Shown: positions 35,975 through 45,429, counted from the stretch's first letter. The stretch: DNA of 64,000 nucleotides from Nitrospirales bacterium (GCA_029261255.1 JAJDBQ010000133.1:42805-106804), one strand, 5' to 3'. Notes: a model not told the origin generated them from the sequence alone. Translations and numbers: made by a program.

Positions 35975-36672
35975 AGGACTTTCTTTTCCTAAAGGTATGA
36001 AGCATTCTCCATATCCTCTTTTTTGGGCACCATTGTTTTGGGTAATTCGCCCCCTAATCTCGACCAATCAATCGCTTCCTGAATGCACTTGATAGATGGC
36101 AGCAAACTAATTTGCACAGTGAAAAGAATCAGCTGATGAGTTGGCAATGATTTGAAATGCTAGCTGAAGTCTCGCTCACCAGCGCGTGTTGCTGCGGCCT
36201 ATGCTTATACAAGGAGAGTTCGCGTTCATGAATCACTTTTCAATGAACAGCTAAAATTAGCCAATGGGGCGGTGTTTCTTCTTGGGTCAATTGTATGACG
36301 AAGAGGGATGGTCGAACCAAGAACGGTTGAAGGTCGGACGTTACACGCAGAGCAGGTGATGACGGAGCATGTGGAACCGGCCGCGAGTGACGCGTATTGG
36401 CTGGGTATGAGTTAATGTGACCAAATGCGACCCACCAGACATTGAGGTAAATCCTGATGGTAGCAAGGCTCACGAAACCCCTGAAGCGAATACACCGCTA
36501 GGGTCCAGCTTCGCTTCTAGGGTCGCGCGGTAATAGTTGCATGGGATAGCGATCTTTTTGCATTGTGAGTGAAAAAAAACCTGGCAGCTGTTTCATCTCG
36601 CAGCCAAACGACCTGCCACCTTCAAAGCCAATATCGAACACCACTGGCAAAACTCGCTGCCACCCTGGCCTT
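35975..36672. other. Decayed stretch between rpsN2 and the zrg operon
   Basis: About 700 bases with scattered short ORFs and no gene I can name. Just upstream of rpsN2 on the minus strand an open stretch reads 'IKCIQEAIDWSRLGGELPK' and may be the tail of another lost gene. GCAAA-CTAA-TTTGC (36103-36116) is a palindrome close to the Zur-type box but with a 4-base spacer. Confidence 0.4.
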
Positions 36673-37143
36673 TTAGTAGACATACTCCTCAAGCTTCTCG
36701 ACAACCATTTGGAATCCAGCCGCCCCATACTGACTGTCGGCTTTTTCAATTTTCAAAATTCCCGTTATCCAAGCCGGATTGAATACTTTATCCGAACTCA
36801 AAGGTGTCGCAAGTTTTGATTGGACGATCATATTAGGAGGTGGAGGGGGGACATGAATACATGATTGAGCATCTGGAACCAAAAGAAATTCATCTACTAC
36901 ACTATAATTGTCAGAAAGAGGTACCACGAAACCAGCAATCTTCACTCTTTTTCCGTCGTACACCTTCAGTTCTTTTGGAGCCTTTCCAGTTTTATAGTCT
37001 AACGTGTAAAGCTGTTCCCATTTGACCTCTACCGGTGGCTTGCTAGGGATCTTCGCTGATTTTTCCTGATTTGATAGCACGAAGAACCCAACGGCTAACC
37101 CGAAACAAACCGCTGCGATGATTCCTATCTGTTTACATCGCAT
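36673..37143 (-). CDS. DUF3299 protein of the zrg-type zinc operon
   Basis: A 156-residue protein with one N-terminal membrane anchor or signal ('IGIIAAVCFGLAVGFFVL') and a DUF3299 domain: 'YDGKRVKIAGFVVPL', then 'CIHVPPPPPNMIV' and 'WITGILKIE'. DUF3299 proteins sit beside MacB-like ABC genes and DUF2796 (ZrgA) genes. In Vibrio cholerae the Zur-regulated zrgABCDE group contains such genes and supports zinc uptake. It is the last gene of this four-gene group, 7 bases after the permease stop. Confidence 0.83.
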   Translation of the reverse strand: MRCKQIGIIAAVCFGLAVGFFVLSNQEKSAKIPSKPPVEVKWEQLYTLDYKTGKAPKELKVYDGKRVKIAGFVVPLSDNYSVVDEFLLVPDAQSCIHVPPPPPNMIVQSKLATPLSSDKVFNPAWITGILKIEKADSQYGAAGFQMVVEKLEEYVY

Positions 37144-37150
37144 GGCAATC

Positions 37151-38416
37151 TCAAAGCCGCACGATCAAGCCATCAGAGAGTGCGCGTTTATAGGCACCCC
37201 ATGCTGGCAAAGCCCCCATCAACAGGGCTCCCACAAAAACGATACCCGTGTAGAACACATCCATAGATGTGAAAGCAAAAAGACCAACTGTCAGGCCCAA
37301 TTTTTGTTCGAGCAAAGGCTGAGCAATCATTGAGGCAACATAAAGAGAAAGTATTCCGAACACAATTCCTAAAACTGCTAGAAGACCCGATTCAATAATC
37401 ATGAGGGAAAAAATAAAACCCGGTCTCGCCCCAACGGATCGTAAAATCGACATTTCTCGACGCCGCTCGTTCAATGTTGTGAATAACGCCAACAGCATAC
37501 TCACAAGACTCACGACAAAAACGAAAAAACTTACAACCCTCAGGATTTCTTCCGCCATTCCGAGTGTCCGCCAGAGTTGTTGTAGACTCACCCCTGGCAA
37601 TATCGCTGACATAGCCTCTTCTTCAAATTCGTTCACTTCCCTTTGCAATCGAAAAATTCCGATCTTAGATTTTAGCCTTACAAAAAACGCCGTCACTGTA
37701 TGGGGCCGTAAGCTCATCTTGAGAAGTTCACGTTGAGAGGTTTCTTCTCCTGATCGGGGGGGAGCTCCACCTTTCCAGTCAATGTGCAAAGCCTCGATAG
37801 CCTCCAGAGATACATGCACGGAACGATCCACCGGCGTTCCCGTTTTATCCAAGATGCCAACGACGATAAAGGGGCGGTCTTTGTGGTCTTGAAACACCGC
37901 TTGACTCGTCCCATGTGAAAGAGTGATCTCATCTTCAATCTTGTAGTCGAGATTTCGTGCAGCGTCGGCCCCTAACACGACATCAAACAGACCAGAAAAC
38001 ATCTTTCCTGATGAGAATTCAAGCTCCTGATTCCCTGCAAAGCGATAGTGCTTGAAATAGTTTTCGTTTGTTCCTACGACTCTATAGCCTTTATGCGAAT
38101 CACCAAGAGAAATTGGGATCGACCACTTCACATCTTTATGCTCAGAAATTTTTTTGTACGATTCATAAGAGACGTTATTGGTCGCATCGCCAATGTGAAA
38201 AACTGAATACAGCAAAAGGTTAATCGGTCCACTTCGCGCACCAATGATCAAATCCACCTGAGATACAGTATTTTCAAAGCTCGCTCTCGTGCCATGACGA
38301 ATTCGCTCGACACCTAGTAACAACACCATGCTGAGCGCAATCGTAAAAACAGTTAGGCTCGTTGTAACTTTTCGATTCCAGAGACTTTTCTTGGAGAGTC
38401 GAAGAACCTCAAGCAT
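37151..38416 (-). CDS. FtsX/MacB-type ABC permease of the zrg operon
   Basis: A 421-residue permease with one N-terminal helix ('VTTSLTVFTIALSMVLLLG'), a large periplasmic domain and three C-terminal helices. The FtsX pattern 'ALFTTLNERRREMSILRSVGARPGFIF' is plain. Such permeases do not form import channels of the ZnuB type; they usually do mechanical work or move lipoproteins, so their zinc role is indirect. The start overlaps the ATPase gene by 8 bases. Confidence 0.9.
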   Translation of the reverse strand: MLEVLRLSKKSLWNRKVTTSLTVFTIALSMVLLLGVERIRHGTRASFENTVSQVDLIIGARSGPINLLLYSVFHIGDATNNVSYESYKKISEHKDVKWSIPISLGDSHKGYRVVGTNENYFKHYRFAGNQELEFSSGKMFSGLFDVVLGADAARNLDYKIEDEITLSHGTSQAVFQDHKDRPFIVVGILDKTGTPVDRSVHVSLEAIEALHIDWKGGAPPRSGEETSQRELLKMSLRPHTVTAFFVRLKSKIGIFRLQREVNEFEEEAMSAILPGVSLQQLWRTLGMAEEILRVVSFFVFVVSLVSMLLALFTTLNERRREMSILRSVGARPGFIFSLMIIESGLLAVLGIVFGILSLYVASMIAQPLLEQKLGLTVGLFAFTSMDVFYTGIVFVGALLMGALPAWGAYKRALSDGLIVRL

Positions 38417-39132
38417 TCAGCGACTCCGACGGTTTGAAGGCTTGGTTCAGCTCTTTGAGGTAAACGGTTCGATCAAACTTCTTCCCAAGCTCGGTATCGT
38501 GGCTCACGAATAACACAGTAGAACCGCTGTTTTTACATTCTGTAAATAGTAAATCAATGAACGCATTGCGAGTATCAGCATCCAGCGCTGAAGTGGGCTC
38601 ATCAGCTATAATGAGGGCAGGCATTCCCATTAGTGCTCTTGCCGTCGCAACCCTCTGCTGTTGCCCGACACTTAATTCGGTCACTGGACGGTCTTTTACT
38701 CTATCCACATCAATTCTAAGATGAGACAGGAGTCTCGTTGCCTCTTGTTCTAACGTCAAACCAGCCTCCAGAATTCTCCTTTTCTTTAACTCTGAGAACC
38801 TGCCTGGTAACACGACATTTTCGACGACCGACAAATAAGGGATGAGATTGAACATTTGAAAAATAAACCCGAGGTGATCGCCGCGAAGACAGTCTCTTTT
38901 TATGGAACTCAAATCCGCCAGGTTTTTAATCAAGGATTGATAAGTAACCAGAAGCTGGCGAAAGAACTCCTCCAATGAGATTCAACAACGTAGACTTACC
39001 TGAACCACTTGGCCCGCATAAAAAAACCTTTTCCCCTCGTGCAACCTCAAAAAAAGCAATATCCAGCAACGGAGCCTCATTTGGCTTCCACGAAAAAACC
39101 AATTCTGAAATTTTCACGATACTTCCAGGCAT
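38409..39132 (-). pseudogene. LolD/MacB-type ABC ATPase with a single-base frameshift
   Basis: Two overlapping frames make up one ATPase. The first (from '[15 protein letters not shown]') has Walker A '[16 protein letters not shown]' and ends at 'YLSILD' followed by TAA. The second continues with 'KNLADLSSIKRD', the signature 'LSVGQQQRVATARAL' and Walker B 'LIIADEPTSALDAD'. Removing one T from CTTGATTAAAAAC near 38930 restores a normal 240-residue protein. The cause may be a real mutation, an A-run error or recoding. All other genes of the operon are intact, which makes an error or recoding worth testing. Confidence 0.85.
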
Positions 39133-39134
39133 TG

Positions 39135-39674
39135 TTACTTGAAAAACGTAAAAGTGTTCTTTCGCGACGTGAGTTCCATACTGAACTGTCCATCCATCGT
39201 GACAGCCTGACCATGGAGCTCCTTCAAGCGAGGAAAGGGTGTAAAGACATTGAGTGTCACCCAACTGAGAAACTTAGGGACCTCACAACGAAATGTATAG
39301 GAAACATGAAACTCCGCATGAGACTCTTCTTCGGCCTCATCATGATGATCATCCTCGTCTTCGCTGAGCGAGGACTTCACATCAACGGCCGTGGCTTTAC
39401 AACGAGATTTTTTCGGCAATAAAACGATTTCGGCAGCCTGCTTCAACTCACTTTCGGCTCTCTTGACCTTTTGCTTCTGCTCTTCGCTTTTTGCTGTATG
39501 TTCAAACCCAACAATATCATCGGCTGGAATTTCCATCTCGATCTCAAGTGCATGTCTTTCAAGCACTAAAGTGAACTTTCCTTCGCCGTGAACATGAGCC
39601 GCATGAGATCTTTTCTTGGCTAGTGATGGGAGGCAGAGGGCCAAGAGTAAGAACAATACTAGAATAATCTTCAT
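39135..39674 (-). CDS. zrgA: ZrgA-like periplasmic zinc-binding protein (DUF2796)
   Basis: A 179-residue secreted protein with a clear signal ('[18 protein letters not shown]'). DUF2796 features follow: '[16 protein letters not shown]', '[16 protein letters not shown]', an acidic-His cluster '[18 protein letters not shown]' and the C-terminal strand '[19 protein letters not shown]'. ZrgA is the zinc-binding member of the Vibrio zrg group. The ATPase gene starts 3 bases downstream of its stop region. The promoter is not obvious. No Zur-type palindrome was found directly upstream. Confidence 0.87.
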   Translation of the reverse strand: MKIILVLFLLLALCLPSLAKKRSHAAHVHGEGKFTLVLERHALEIEMEIPADDIVGFEHTAKSEEQKQKVKRAESELKQAAEIVLLPKKSRCKATAVDVKSSLSEDEDDHHDEAEEESHAEFHVSYTFRCEVPKFLSWVTLNVFTPFPRLKELHGQAVTMDGQFSMELTSRKNTFTFFK

Positions 39675-39719
39675 AAAGTATGATTAACCTACCAAGGGCC
39701 GCCCCGAGGAAAAAATGGG

Positions 39720-40420
39720 TCAATGCGCCAGGAAAAACATCAAATGTGAGGTCGGTCGAACCAACGCATTATTCTCGTCGCCAAATGGCTTCTTTACACG
39801 AATTTTTTTGACTGTCACTTCCCCAAGTAATCCAATGAAATTAAGATCGTCCAAATTCCCCATCTGAACGCCTCCACCAAAACCGCTACCATCCAGGGAT
39901 TATGGGTCAAGAAATAGATTAAAGATGACCCCACCGTGCCCTTGAAGATTATTCCCCAAAAAGGGATCGTCGAACACTTCGGCCGTCGTATTGTCGAGGC
40001 TCAGTCGGCGTTTGTCTTTCACCAATTCAGAATTCCCTCTGACTAAACAGAATCCAACTTCGTCTTCACCTTCTTCAATTGCCCCGAGGACACCGTTCAG
40101 CACAAAGTGGCCACCTCCCATGTGAGTGATACCGAGTTCCAACGAACTTGGGTTATCACCCAGACTAGGAATCGACACATCCCAACAAACATTACCCAAA
40201 AATTTTACCGCCTTACGATGCACGCATCTGCCACCGAAACAATGAGATTTTTTTCTGAGTTGTTTGAACGTGTCATACTCCGAAGAGGAGATGAGTCAAC
40301 GGAAGCATCCTGATCGGATAATTTCCAAGAATCGGTGGCGTTGGCTGGCACCGTCAACGTGACAAAGCTCAGCAACATGACTGCCAAGACAAAACACATT
40401 ACGCGCTTCCGAGACCACAT
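39720..40420 (-). pseudogene. Broken secreted protein of unknown function
   Basis: A signal sequence ('VMCFVLAVMLLSFVTLTVPANA') runs out in one frame near 40205. A second frame continues with 'VCWDVSIPSLGDNPSSLEL', 'THMGGGHFVLNGVLG', 'EVGFCLVRGNSELV' and 'QGHGGVIFNLFLDP'. After one in-frame TAA it goes on with 'DGSGFGGGVQMGNLDDLNF' to 'HLMFFLAH'. Joined, these give a compact secreted protein of about 230 residues whose function I cannot name. One frameshift and one stop make it a pseudogene. It lies upstream of zrgA on the same strand and may once have headed that operon. Confidence 0.6.
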
Positions 40421-40810
40421 AGCTAAACTTCCTTTGGGGGTAGTGCTAAAGAAAGATGCGGTTTACACACAAAAAATATTTCCTGGAAGACTGATGGTAA
40501 CCTTCGTCATCGGGAGAGAAGACACCTTGATTTTGCGGTATGGCCCTTGCCCATAAGAGACAAGGGGCAAAGTCCGATCTACTGCAATGACGAAAATGAA
40601 GCTCTGCCTAGAACAGTTTGACGAGCTTTGGCAAGAGGGCGATCGCCCCTTCGAAATGCCATACGTCAAATCTGCTATCAGGTATCCATGCCTATCCACC
40701 AATCATGTTTATGCAAACGATGTTCACTCTCCAAAAACTAAGGGCTAGGTTCTTGTGGTGCAGGAATTGAAGCTATCCACAGGAGGATAACCAGTTACCC
40801 TACTTTTTGT
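40421..40810. other. Gap upstream of the broken secreted gene
   Basis: About 390 bases. The minus-strand ORF at 40463-40702 shows no motif or signal and is treated as chance. Nothing else was seen. Confidence 0.4.
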
Positions 40811-40940
40811 TTCCTTCTTACAACTTTTTTATGAACGGCCAGTTTTCTATCATGGTTGGTTGATTTTTTTTCACGAAGTGCCTCGAACGATGTGTTTTCT
40901 CGCTTCCACCATAAGATCTGAGTGGCCTCACCGTTATTAA
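40811..40940. repeat. Dispersed repeat C, copy 2
   Basis: Matches 25521-25645 over about 125 bases, including the minus-strand LytTR-like pair and the distal ATCTGAGT-GCCTC block. The minus strand of both copies also encodes similar short peptides ('ILWWKREN' here, 'FVVKRET' there), which hints at a shared decayed coding end. Confidence 0.65.
40830..40860 (-). promoter_or_regulatory. Putative LytTR box C
   Basis: On the minus strand ACCAACCATG and GCCGTTCATA start 21 bases apart and point toward the broken secreted gene and the zrg operon, about 410 bases away. Confidence 0.45.
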
Positions 40941-41466
40941 AATGAGTGATCCGCCTCCGGAGAAGCCTCCTCAGCTTCCAGGGCAGGCACAGTACACTCA
41001 CGGTCCCCGATCTGAGCTCTAATAAATGACTCATGACGGGTTCATTTCATGAGGTAAAAAAGACATCTACCCAGAAAAAAAATACCAATGGTGCGTTTTT
41101 CATTGAGGACGAAGAGGGGCTAGCTTACAAAGCATCATTGTAAATTCCCGTGGCAATCAAAAAACTAGGGATCAAGGGGAATGATCTCACCTAATGTGAA
41201 ATCTTCAAGTCTCCCCATTTTGAGGTGATTGTGACTCAGCAGTAAGGCAAAGAATGGATCTATTCTACTTCCGTTGCACTCACCTACCGCTCAGATTCAT
41301 TCGATTATCATCTACTAAAGCGCACTTAGGAAATGAGTAGTGCCTTGAGATTGATGGACGAATTAACTCAGGCAATGGTTAATCCAAAAAATGATATGCA
41401 CTAACTTCCCACATTGAAGGAACAAGCTCCTGTGATCAAAAAAATTTGCACTGTAAATAATAAAAA
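40941..41466. other. Gap upstream of the WD40 gene
   Basis: About 520 AT-rich bases without a credible gene. 'AATTTGCACTGTAAATA' near 41447 resembles one half of the Zur-type box, but the second half is poor. Confidence 0.4.
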
Positions 41467-41568
41467 ATGAAAAGAGGTGATGAAGCATTGCGCCGCCAAC
41501 GAGCCAATTTATTAATGTTCATAGACCGCAACCTCGACCGCGATCGGCTGGTCGAAGGGTTCCAGTGA
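41467..41568 (+). CDS. 33-residue peptide, possible C-terminal remnant of a COG0523 GTPase
   Basis: An ATG-initiated frame reads 'MKRGDEALRRQRANLLMFID' and 'RNLDRDRLVEGFQ', ending in TGATG, where the last A is also the first base of the WD40 start. The sequence resembles the end of CobW C-terminal domains ('RRQxLVFIGxxLDxxxL...'). It could be the stump of the gene whose N-terminal stump lies at 45226, now kept as a leader that couples translation to the WD40 gene. Low certainty. Confidence 0.45.
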   Translation: MKRGDEALRRQRANLLMFIDRNLDRDRLVEGFQ

Positions 41569-42635
41569 TGCCTAGCTTAGTGCAACCTCTGGCAAAAATT
41601 CGCTTGCAGTCGAACGGGGCGTTTCAATTGGATGAATGCATCCATGCCGTCATGTTCTCCCCAGACGGCAACCGGTTGGCGGCTGCAGATGCCAGTGGCC
41701 GTGTTGCGCTGTGGGATCTTGAGTCTCTGCGGTGGATTTCCGGCGACCGAAAACATCAGGGCGCTGTCCTGGCGGGGGAATGGCATCCCGGAGGGAAAAT
41801 TCTCGTAACCGCCGGGAAAGACGGAGTGGGGCGCGTGTGGGACATTGATTCTGGAGAAGAGCGTGCGGTGATTCCGGTTGGAGATGGAAAAGGCTGGGTG
41901 GAGCACCTGGCGTGGGAGTCCGGCGGCGAACGCTTGGCGATAACAGCTGGGAAAACCCTCCGGGTCCTGAAATGGTCGGAAACAGACGGGTGCACTGTGG
42001 AATGGGAGACCTCTGATCATAAGACTTCTGTGTCTGATCTTTGTTGGCGAAAGGGGTATCCAGGCCAAATCTTTACCTCCTGTTTCGGAGGAGCGACGCT
42101 GTGGCAAGTTGGGGTGGATTCTCCTGTGCATACATTTCCGTACGAGGGTGTACTCCAGTCGTTATCAATCAGCTCGAACGGACAGTATCTGGCGGCGGGA
42201 AGTTTGGATGGGTCAGTCCACTTATGGGATATCTTGACCGAACGAAACTGGCAGATAGGCGGTTATCCCTATAACGTCAGACATGTCATCTTTGATCCCT
42301 ATGAAGAATCTTTGTGGATGGCCGCCGGTCCAAATTTAGTGACGTGGTTTGCACAAAAATTCGAAGGCTCCAGTGGCCTCCTTTTGAATCGCCATCTGGG
42401 GTGGATTCAAGCAATTGCCTTTCACCCCCGTCAGCGGGTGGTGGTCACGGTAGGGGAAGACGGGTTGCTCTGCTTGTGGGAACTAGGGCAGGAGAAGCCA
42501 AGGGTGAGTCAGCAGCTACGTTTGTCGGTAGGATTGTCCTGTGCGGCATGGAGTCCTACCGATGTCTCTCTGGTGGTAGGAGGCAATGACGGAACCGTAG
42601 CACTATTCGGCATGAAAAATGTGGAAGAAACTTAA
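41568..42635 (+). CDS. WD40-repeat beta-propeller protein
   Basis: A 355-residue protein made of about seven WD40 repeats, each with a pattern such as 'HAVMFSPDGNRLAAADASGR' ending in 'VALWDL', 'GRVWDID', 'VHLWDI' or 'LCLWEL'. There is no signal peptide. WD40 genes next to COG0523 GTPases occur in zinc-starvation clusters, where the propeller may be a scaffold; this is context only. The ATG at 41568 overlaps the stop of the upstream peptide. Confidence 0.87.
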   Translation: MPSLVQPLAKIRLQSNGAFQLDECIHAVMFSPDGNRLAAADASGRVALWDLESLRWISGDRKHQGAVLAGEWHPGGKILVTAGKDGVGRVWDIDSGEERAVIPVGDGKGWVEHLAWESGGERLAITAGKTLRVLKWSETDGCTVEWETSDHKTSVSDLCWRKGYPGQIFTSCFGGATLWQVGVDSPVHTFPYEGVLQSLSISSNGQYLAAGSLDGSVHLWDILTERNWQIGGYPYNVRHVIFDPYEESLWMAAGPNLVTWFAQKFEGSSGLLLNRHLGWIQAIAFHPRQRVVVTVGEDGLLCLWELGQEKPRVSQQLRLSVGLSCAAWSPTDVSLVVGGNDGTVALFGMKNVEET

Positions 42636-42963
42636 CGAATTTATTTGGATGGCCCCGCGACATGGATCCGGATCAGGCGGATCGCATGAAAGCTTGGGCG
42701 CATTCAGCCAGATCTTTGCCGTATGAGATCCCTGTCATGGTGACCGAGAGTGACCGGAGCCTGGATGGCGACAGGTGTCCACTCCTTACGTGATAGCCTG
42801 CTTTTCGCTAGATGGTCTAGTCGGTGATCGGGATAGAAAGTTATGTCAACGAATTTGTAGAGGTGACTGGTATCTGAATTCCGGTGTTCCGGCCCGTATC
42901 ATTCGGAGAGAACGGTGGAGTCAATAGAGGAATGATTATCTTATCGAACCATGAGGTGGTGGA
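42636..42963. other. Gap between WD40 and moaB genes
   Basis: About 330 bases. A 43-codon ORF at 42662-42793 starts 'MDPDQADRMKAWAHSARSLP' and has a natural composition but no strong ribosome-binding site and no known relatives. It may be a gene remnant. Confidence 0.35.
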
Positions 42964-43542
42964 ATGAGTCAGACAGACAGTGCAACCATGGAAACATCAG
43001 ACCTTAAAAGAGCCGGCCTCAGCGTAGGGGTAGCAGTCCTGACGGTCTCAGATTCCCGAACAATCGAAACGGATACGAGTGGATCCACTATTGTTGACCG
43101 TTTGACGCAGGTGGCACATCGCGTGGCCGACCGCAAACTGTGTCAAGATGACTATGAAACCATTCGACAAACAATCGCCGCCTGGGTGGCGAACCCGACA
43201 GTTGAATTCGTGATCGTGACCGGCGGAACTGGCGTAACCCAACGGGATGTAACGCCGGAGGCCGTCTGTTCGCTGTTTACCAAGCCGATCCCGGGATTCG
43301 GTGAACTATTTCGCTGGCTGAGCTACCGTGAAATCCGGACTTCTACCATTCAATCCCGAGCGGATGCTGGAGTGTGCGGCGACACGATTGTATTTCTGTT
43401 ACCAGGCTCGACCGGAGCCTGCTGCTTGGGCATGGACCAGATCATCCTGCCACAGCTCGACATAAATCATCGCCCTTGCAACCTCACCGAATTATTGCCA
43501 CGTGTCAAACATGAACTGCCACCGGTCCATCGACATGGCTAA
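42964..43542 (+). CDS. MoaB/MogA-family molybdopterin protein (copy 1, in zinc island)
   Basis: A 192-residue protein with the MogA/MoaB fold: '[18 protein letters not shown]', '[19 protein letters not shown]' and '[14 protein letters not shown]', followed by '[19 protein letters not shown]'. Members adenylylate molybdopterin before metal insertion. A second family member lies at 60.2 kb, so this copy may be a zinc-island specialist; a Zur-controlled MoaB-like protein would be unusual. The normal PGSPGA motif reads PGSTGA here. GGTGG lies before the ATG. Confidence 0.85.
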   Translation: MSQTDSATMETSDLKRAGLSVGVAVLTVSDSRTIETDTSGSTIVDRLTQVAHRVADRKLCQDDYETIRQTIAAWVANPTVEFVIVTGGTGVTQRDVTPEAVCSLFTKPIPGFGELFRWLSYREIRTSTIQSRADAGVCGDTIVFLLPGSTGACCLGMDQIILPQLDINHRPCNLTELLPRVKHELPPVHRHG

Positions 43543-43631
43543 TGCCGAGTAGGTTTGGAATTATCATTGTCAGTCTGTTGCCCTGACCAGATCTAGCACA
43601 TTGCGTGAACATGCACCATAAATCCGTATAG

Positions 43632-44405
43632 ATGTTTGTCATCTTGATGGGCTTGCTGGGCAGCCTGGGCGCCTTAGTACCTGCCTGCCTGGTGCTATTT
43701 ATTACGGATATGTGACGGCAATGGATGATATCGAAATTGCTGAGTGTTATGACCGGCGCAATGCTGGCGACAGCGACCATTGGACTGCTTCCCGAGGCAC
43801 TCAAAGACTTTTTGATTATTGCGGCAGACATCGTTTTGTTGACCGGGCTAGTCCTGTTCTTTATTCGAAGATAGCTGGGGATCTGGCATCATACGCAACG
43901 AGATAATGCTAAGTCCCAGTCTCATGGGCCTGCAAAGAGGTCGACGGTTCACCAAGAAGTCGGAACATTCATCCTAGTTGGCGATGCTGTTCATAACTTT
44001 GCCGACGACATTACCATCAGCGTGGCCTGTGTCGTTTCCCCTGCACTGGGCCTGGTCACGACCTTGGCAGTTCTGGGTCATGAAATTCCGCAAGAGTTGA
44101 GTGACTTCACCATTCTGCTGTCGAGCGGATTCTCCCAGTAGCAGGCGTTTTAGGCCAATACCCTGACGGGTATGGCGACCTTCGCCGAGGTGGTGTTGAC
44201 GTTTCGAGGCTTGGCCTATGCGGAACCAATCGTGCCCTAAGCCCTGATGTTAGCCGCCGCCAGTTATTTGTACATTATTAGCCTGGCGGATCTGATACTC
44301 GGCCTTCATAGCCGGCATGGAGCAGCAAATAGAGCCGGACCGTTTTCCATGGTGCTGGCTAGGAGTGTGCCGATCGGCATGCTGACCGTCCTTCAGAAAT
44401 CGGAG
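43632..44405 (+). pseudogene. Decayed ZIP-family zinc transporter
   Basis: Pieces in several frames give a ZIP permease in order: 'LMGLLGSLGALVPACLVLF', 'SVMTGAMLATATIGLLPEAL', a His-containing loop, 'VGDAVHNFADDITISVACVV', 'GHEIPQELSDFTILLSSGFS' and 'LAAASYLYIISLADLI'. The two metal motifs of helices 4 and 5 are recognisable (HNFADD and HEIPQE). Stops and frame changes disable it. The ORF track has attached its last part to the next gene. Confidence 0.85.
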
Positions 44406-44411
44406 GTATCC

Positions 44412-45002
44412 ATGAGAGCTTCTGCCGACATATTTATTATTGAACAAGCGGTGAACTTGCTCAACCAACAAGCATGGTGTTGGGGGCGGGACATTATGCG
44501 AGCGGAAGGCAATTGGCTAATCGATATCGGTTTTGATCGCATCGAGCCACCCGTCAATCGCAAGCACTGTTCTAGCCTGTATGCCTTGGCGTTGCCACAG
44601 AGAAGATGTGTTGTGCTGCGCGGCTTTGGTGTGTTCTACGGAGATAGTCAGTGGGGAGGCATCTTCCTGCCTCGCTACGAGTTTCAACCTCGATATACCA
44701 CACATGCGACGTTAGCTTGCCCACCCTGGTCCAAGGCCGATCTTCCGGAGTTGAACCCGCCGACTGAATCCCAGCAACATGCGTGCGCAATGTTGACCTT
44801 GGATTTGATCGATTGGATACAGAGTTACGAGGTAAACATCGTCGAGAAATTGGGAATCGAGTATCGACGATCAACCCTGCTTGAGTGGGACAACGGCACG
44901 CAACCAGTCGTGTCAGCCGAAGATTTTGCGTCGGCCTGGCGTGAGCTGTCGTTACGAGTGGCATCAAATTTCAATGCGTTCCTGGGGGTAAGTCACACAT
45001 GA
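44412..45002 (+). CDS. Hypothetical protein, 196 residues, in the COG0523 neighbourhood
   Basis: I do not recognise a family. The soluble-looking protein starts 'MRASADIFIIEQAVNLLNQQ' (GGAGG upstream; the longer ORF includes the ZIP remnant). It has an early 'CWGRDIM' and 'GNWLIDIGFDRIEPP', a segment 'GVFYGDSQWGGIFLPRYEF' and 'CPPWSKADLP'. The scattered Cys, His and acidic residues could bind a metal, but no motif is clear. It overlaps the next gene by 4 bases, and a COG0523 stump follows, so the three formed one operon. Confidence 0.72.
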   Translation: MRASADIFIIEQAVNLLNQQAWCWGRDIMRAEGNWLIDIGFDRIEPPVNRKHCSSLYALALPQRRCVVLRGFGVFYGDSQWGGIFLPRYEFQPRYTTHATLACPPWSKADLPELNPPTESQQHACAMLTLDLIDWIQSYEVNIVEKLGIEYRRSTLLEWDNGTQPVVSAEDFASAWRELSLRVASNFNAFLGVSHT

Positions 45003-45229
45003 GCGATGACATCATTCCTCTTTCGTACGAGCAATGGCGACACTGCATCGAGGTCCGTTGCAAAATCCGGTTGACGCCGATGTTTATTCGCGAACGCTTG
45101 GCGGAATTACAAGATGACAAGCATGAAAAGACCAGAGATTTTGCAAAGCTCTATGGTGCCGATCATCTACAGCGAACGATCGCCTGGTTCTGTCGTGCGG
45201 CCGACGAAATGAGTGAGGATCGAACATGA
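44999..45229 (+). CDS. Hypothetical 76-residue protein
   Basis: A small charged helical protein ('RERLAELQDDKHEKTRDFAK', 'RTIAWFCRAADEM'), with no signal peptide. ATGA overlaps join it to both the preceding 196-residue gene and the following COG0523 stump, which shows translational coupling. It probably works with its larger neighbour. I cannot assign a function. Confidence 0.68.
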   Translation: MSDDIIPLSYEQWRHCIEVRCKIRLTPMFIRERLAELQDDKHEKTRDFAKLYGADHLQRTIAWFCRAADEMSEDRT

Positions 45230-45429
45230 TACGAAGACTCCCTGTCACCCTACTGTCAGGGTTCCTCTTCAGACGGAAAGCGCTAATGTTGATAGCTATA
45301 AGAGAAGTTTTTCATCAGACCAAGCAGTCGACCTCCTCTCCATTTGCCGACATGATTAGGCGGTATGATGAGAATGGCAGGCGCAATGTTGGATTAATCG
45401 TCGATTCAGCATCCCAGCCCAAATCATAA
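45226..45429 (+). pseudogene. N-terminal stump of a COG0523 GTPase
   Basis: The frame opens 'MIRRLPVTLLSGFL', the canonical start of COG0523 GTPases, but the Walker A that should follow (GAGKTT) is replaced by 'FRRKALML' and unrelated residues. The break is at about 45267. A possible C-terminal stump of such a gene lies at 41467 in front of the WD40 gene, suggesting a rearrangement through this gene. Confidence 0.75.

Noticed and set aside
40463-40702. 79-codon minus-strand ORF
   Set aside because: No signal, domain or family resemblance; lies in a decayed stretch.
45356-45429. Overlap of the COG0523 stump with merC copy 2 as a real antisense gene pair
   Set aside because: The stump's tail has no GTPase sequence after residue 14; the overlap is a by-product of the rearrangement.
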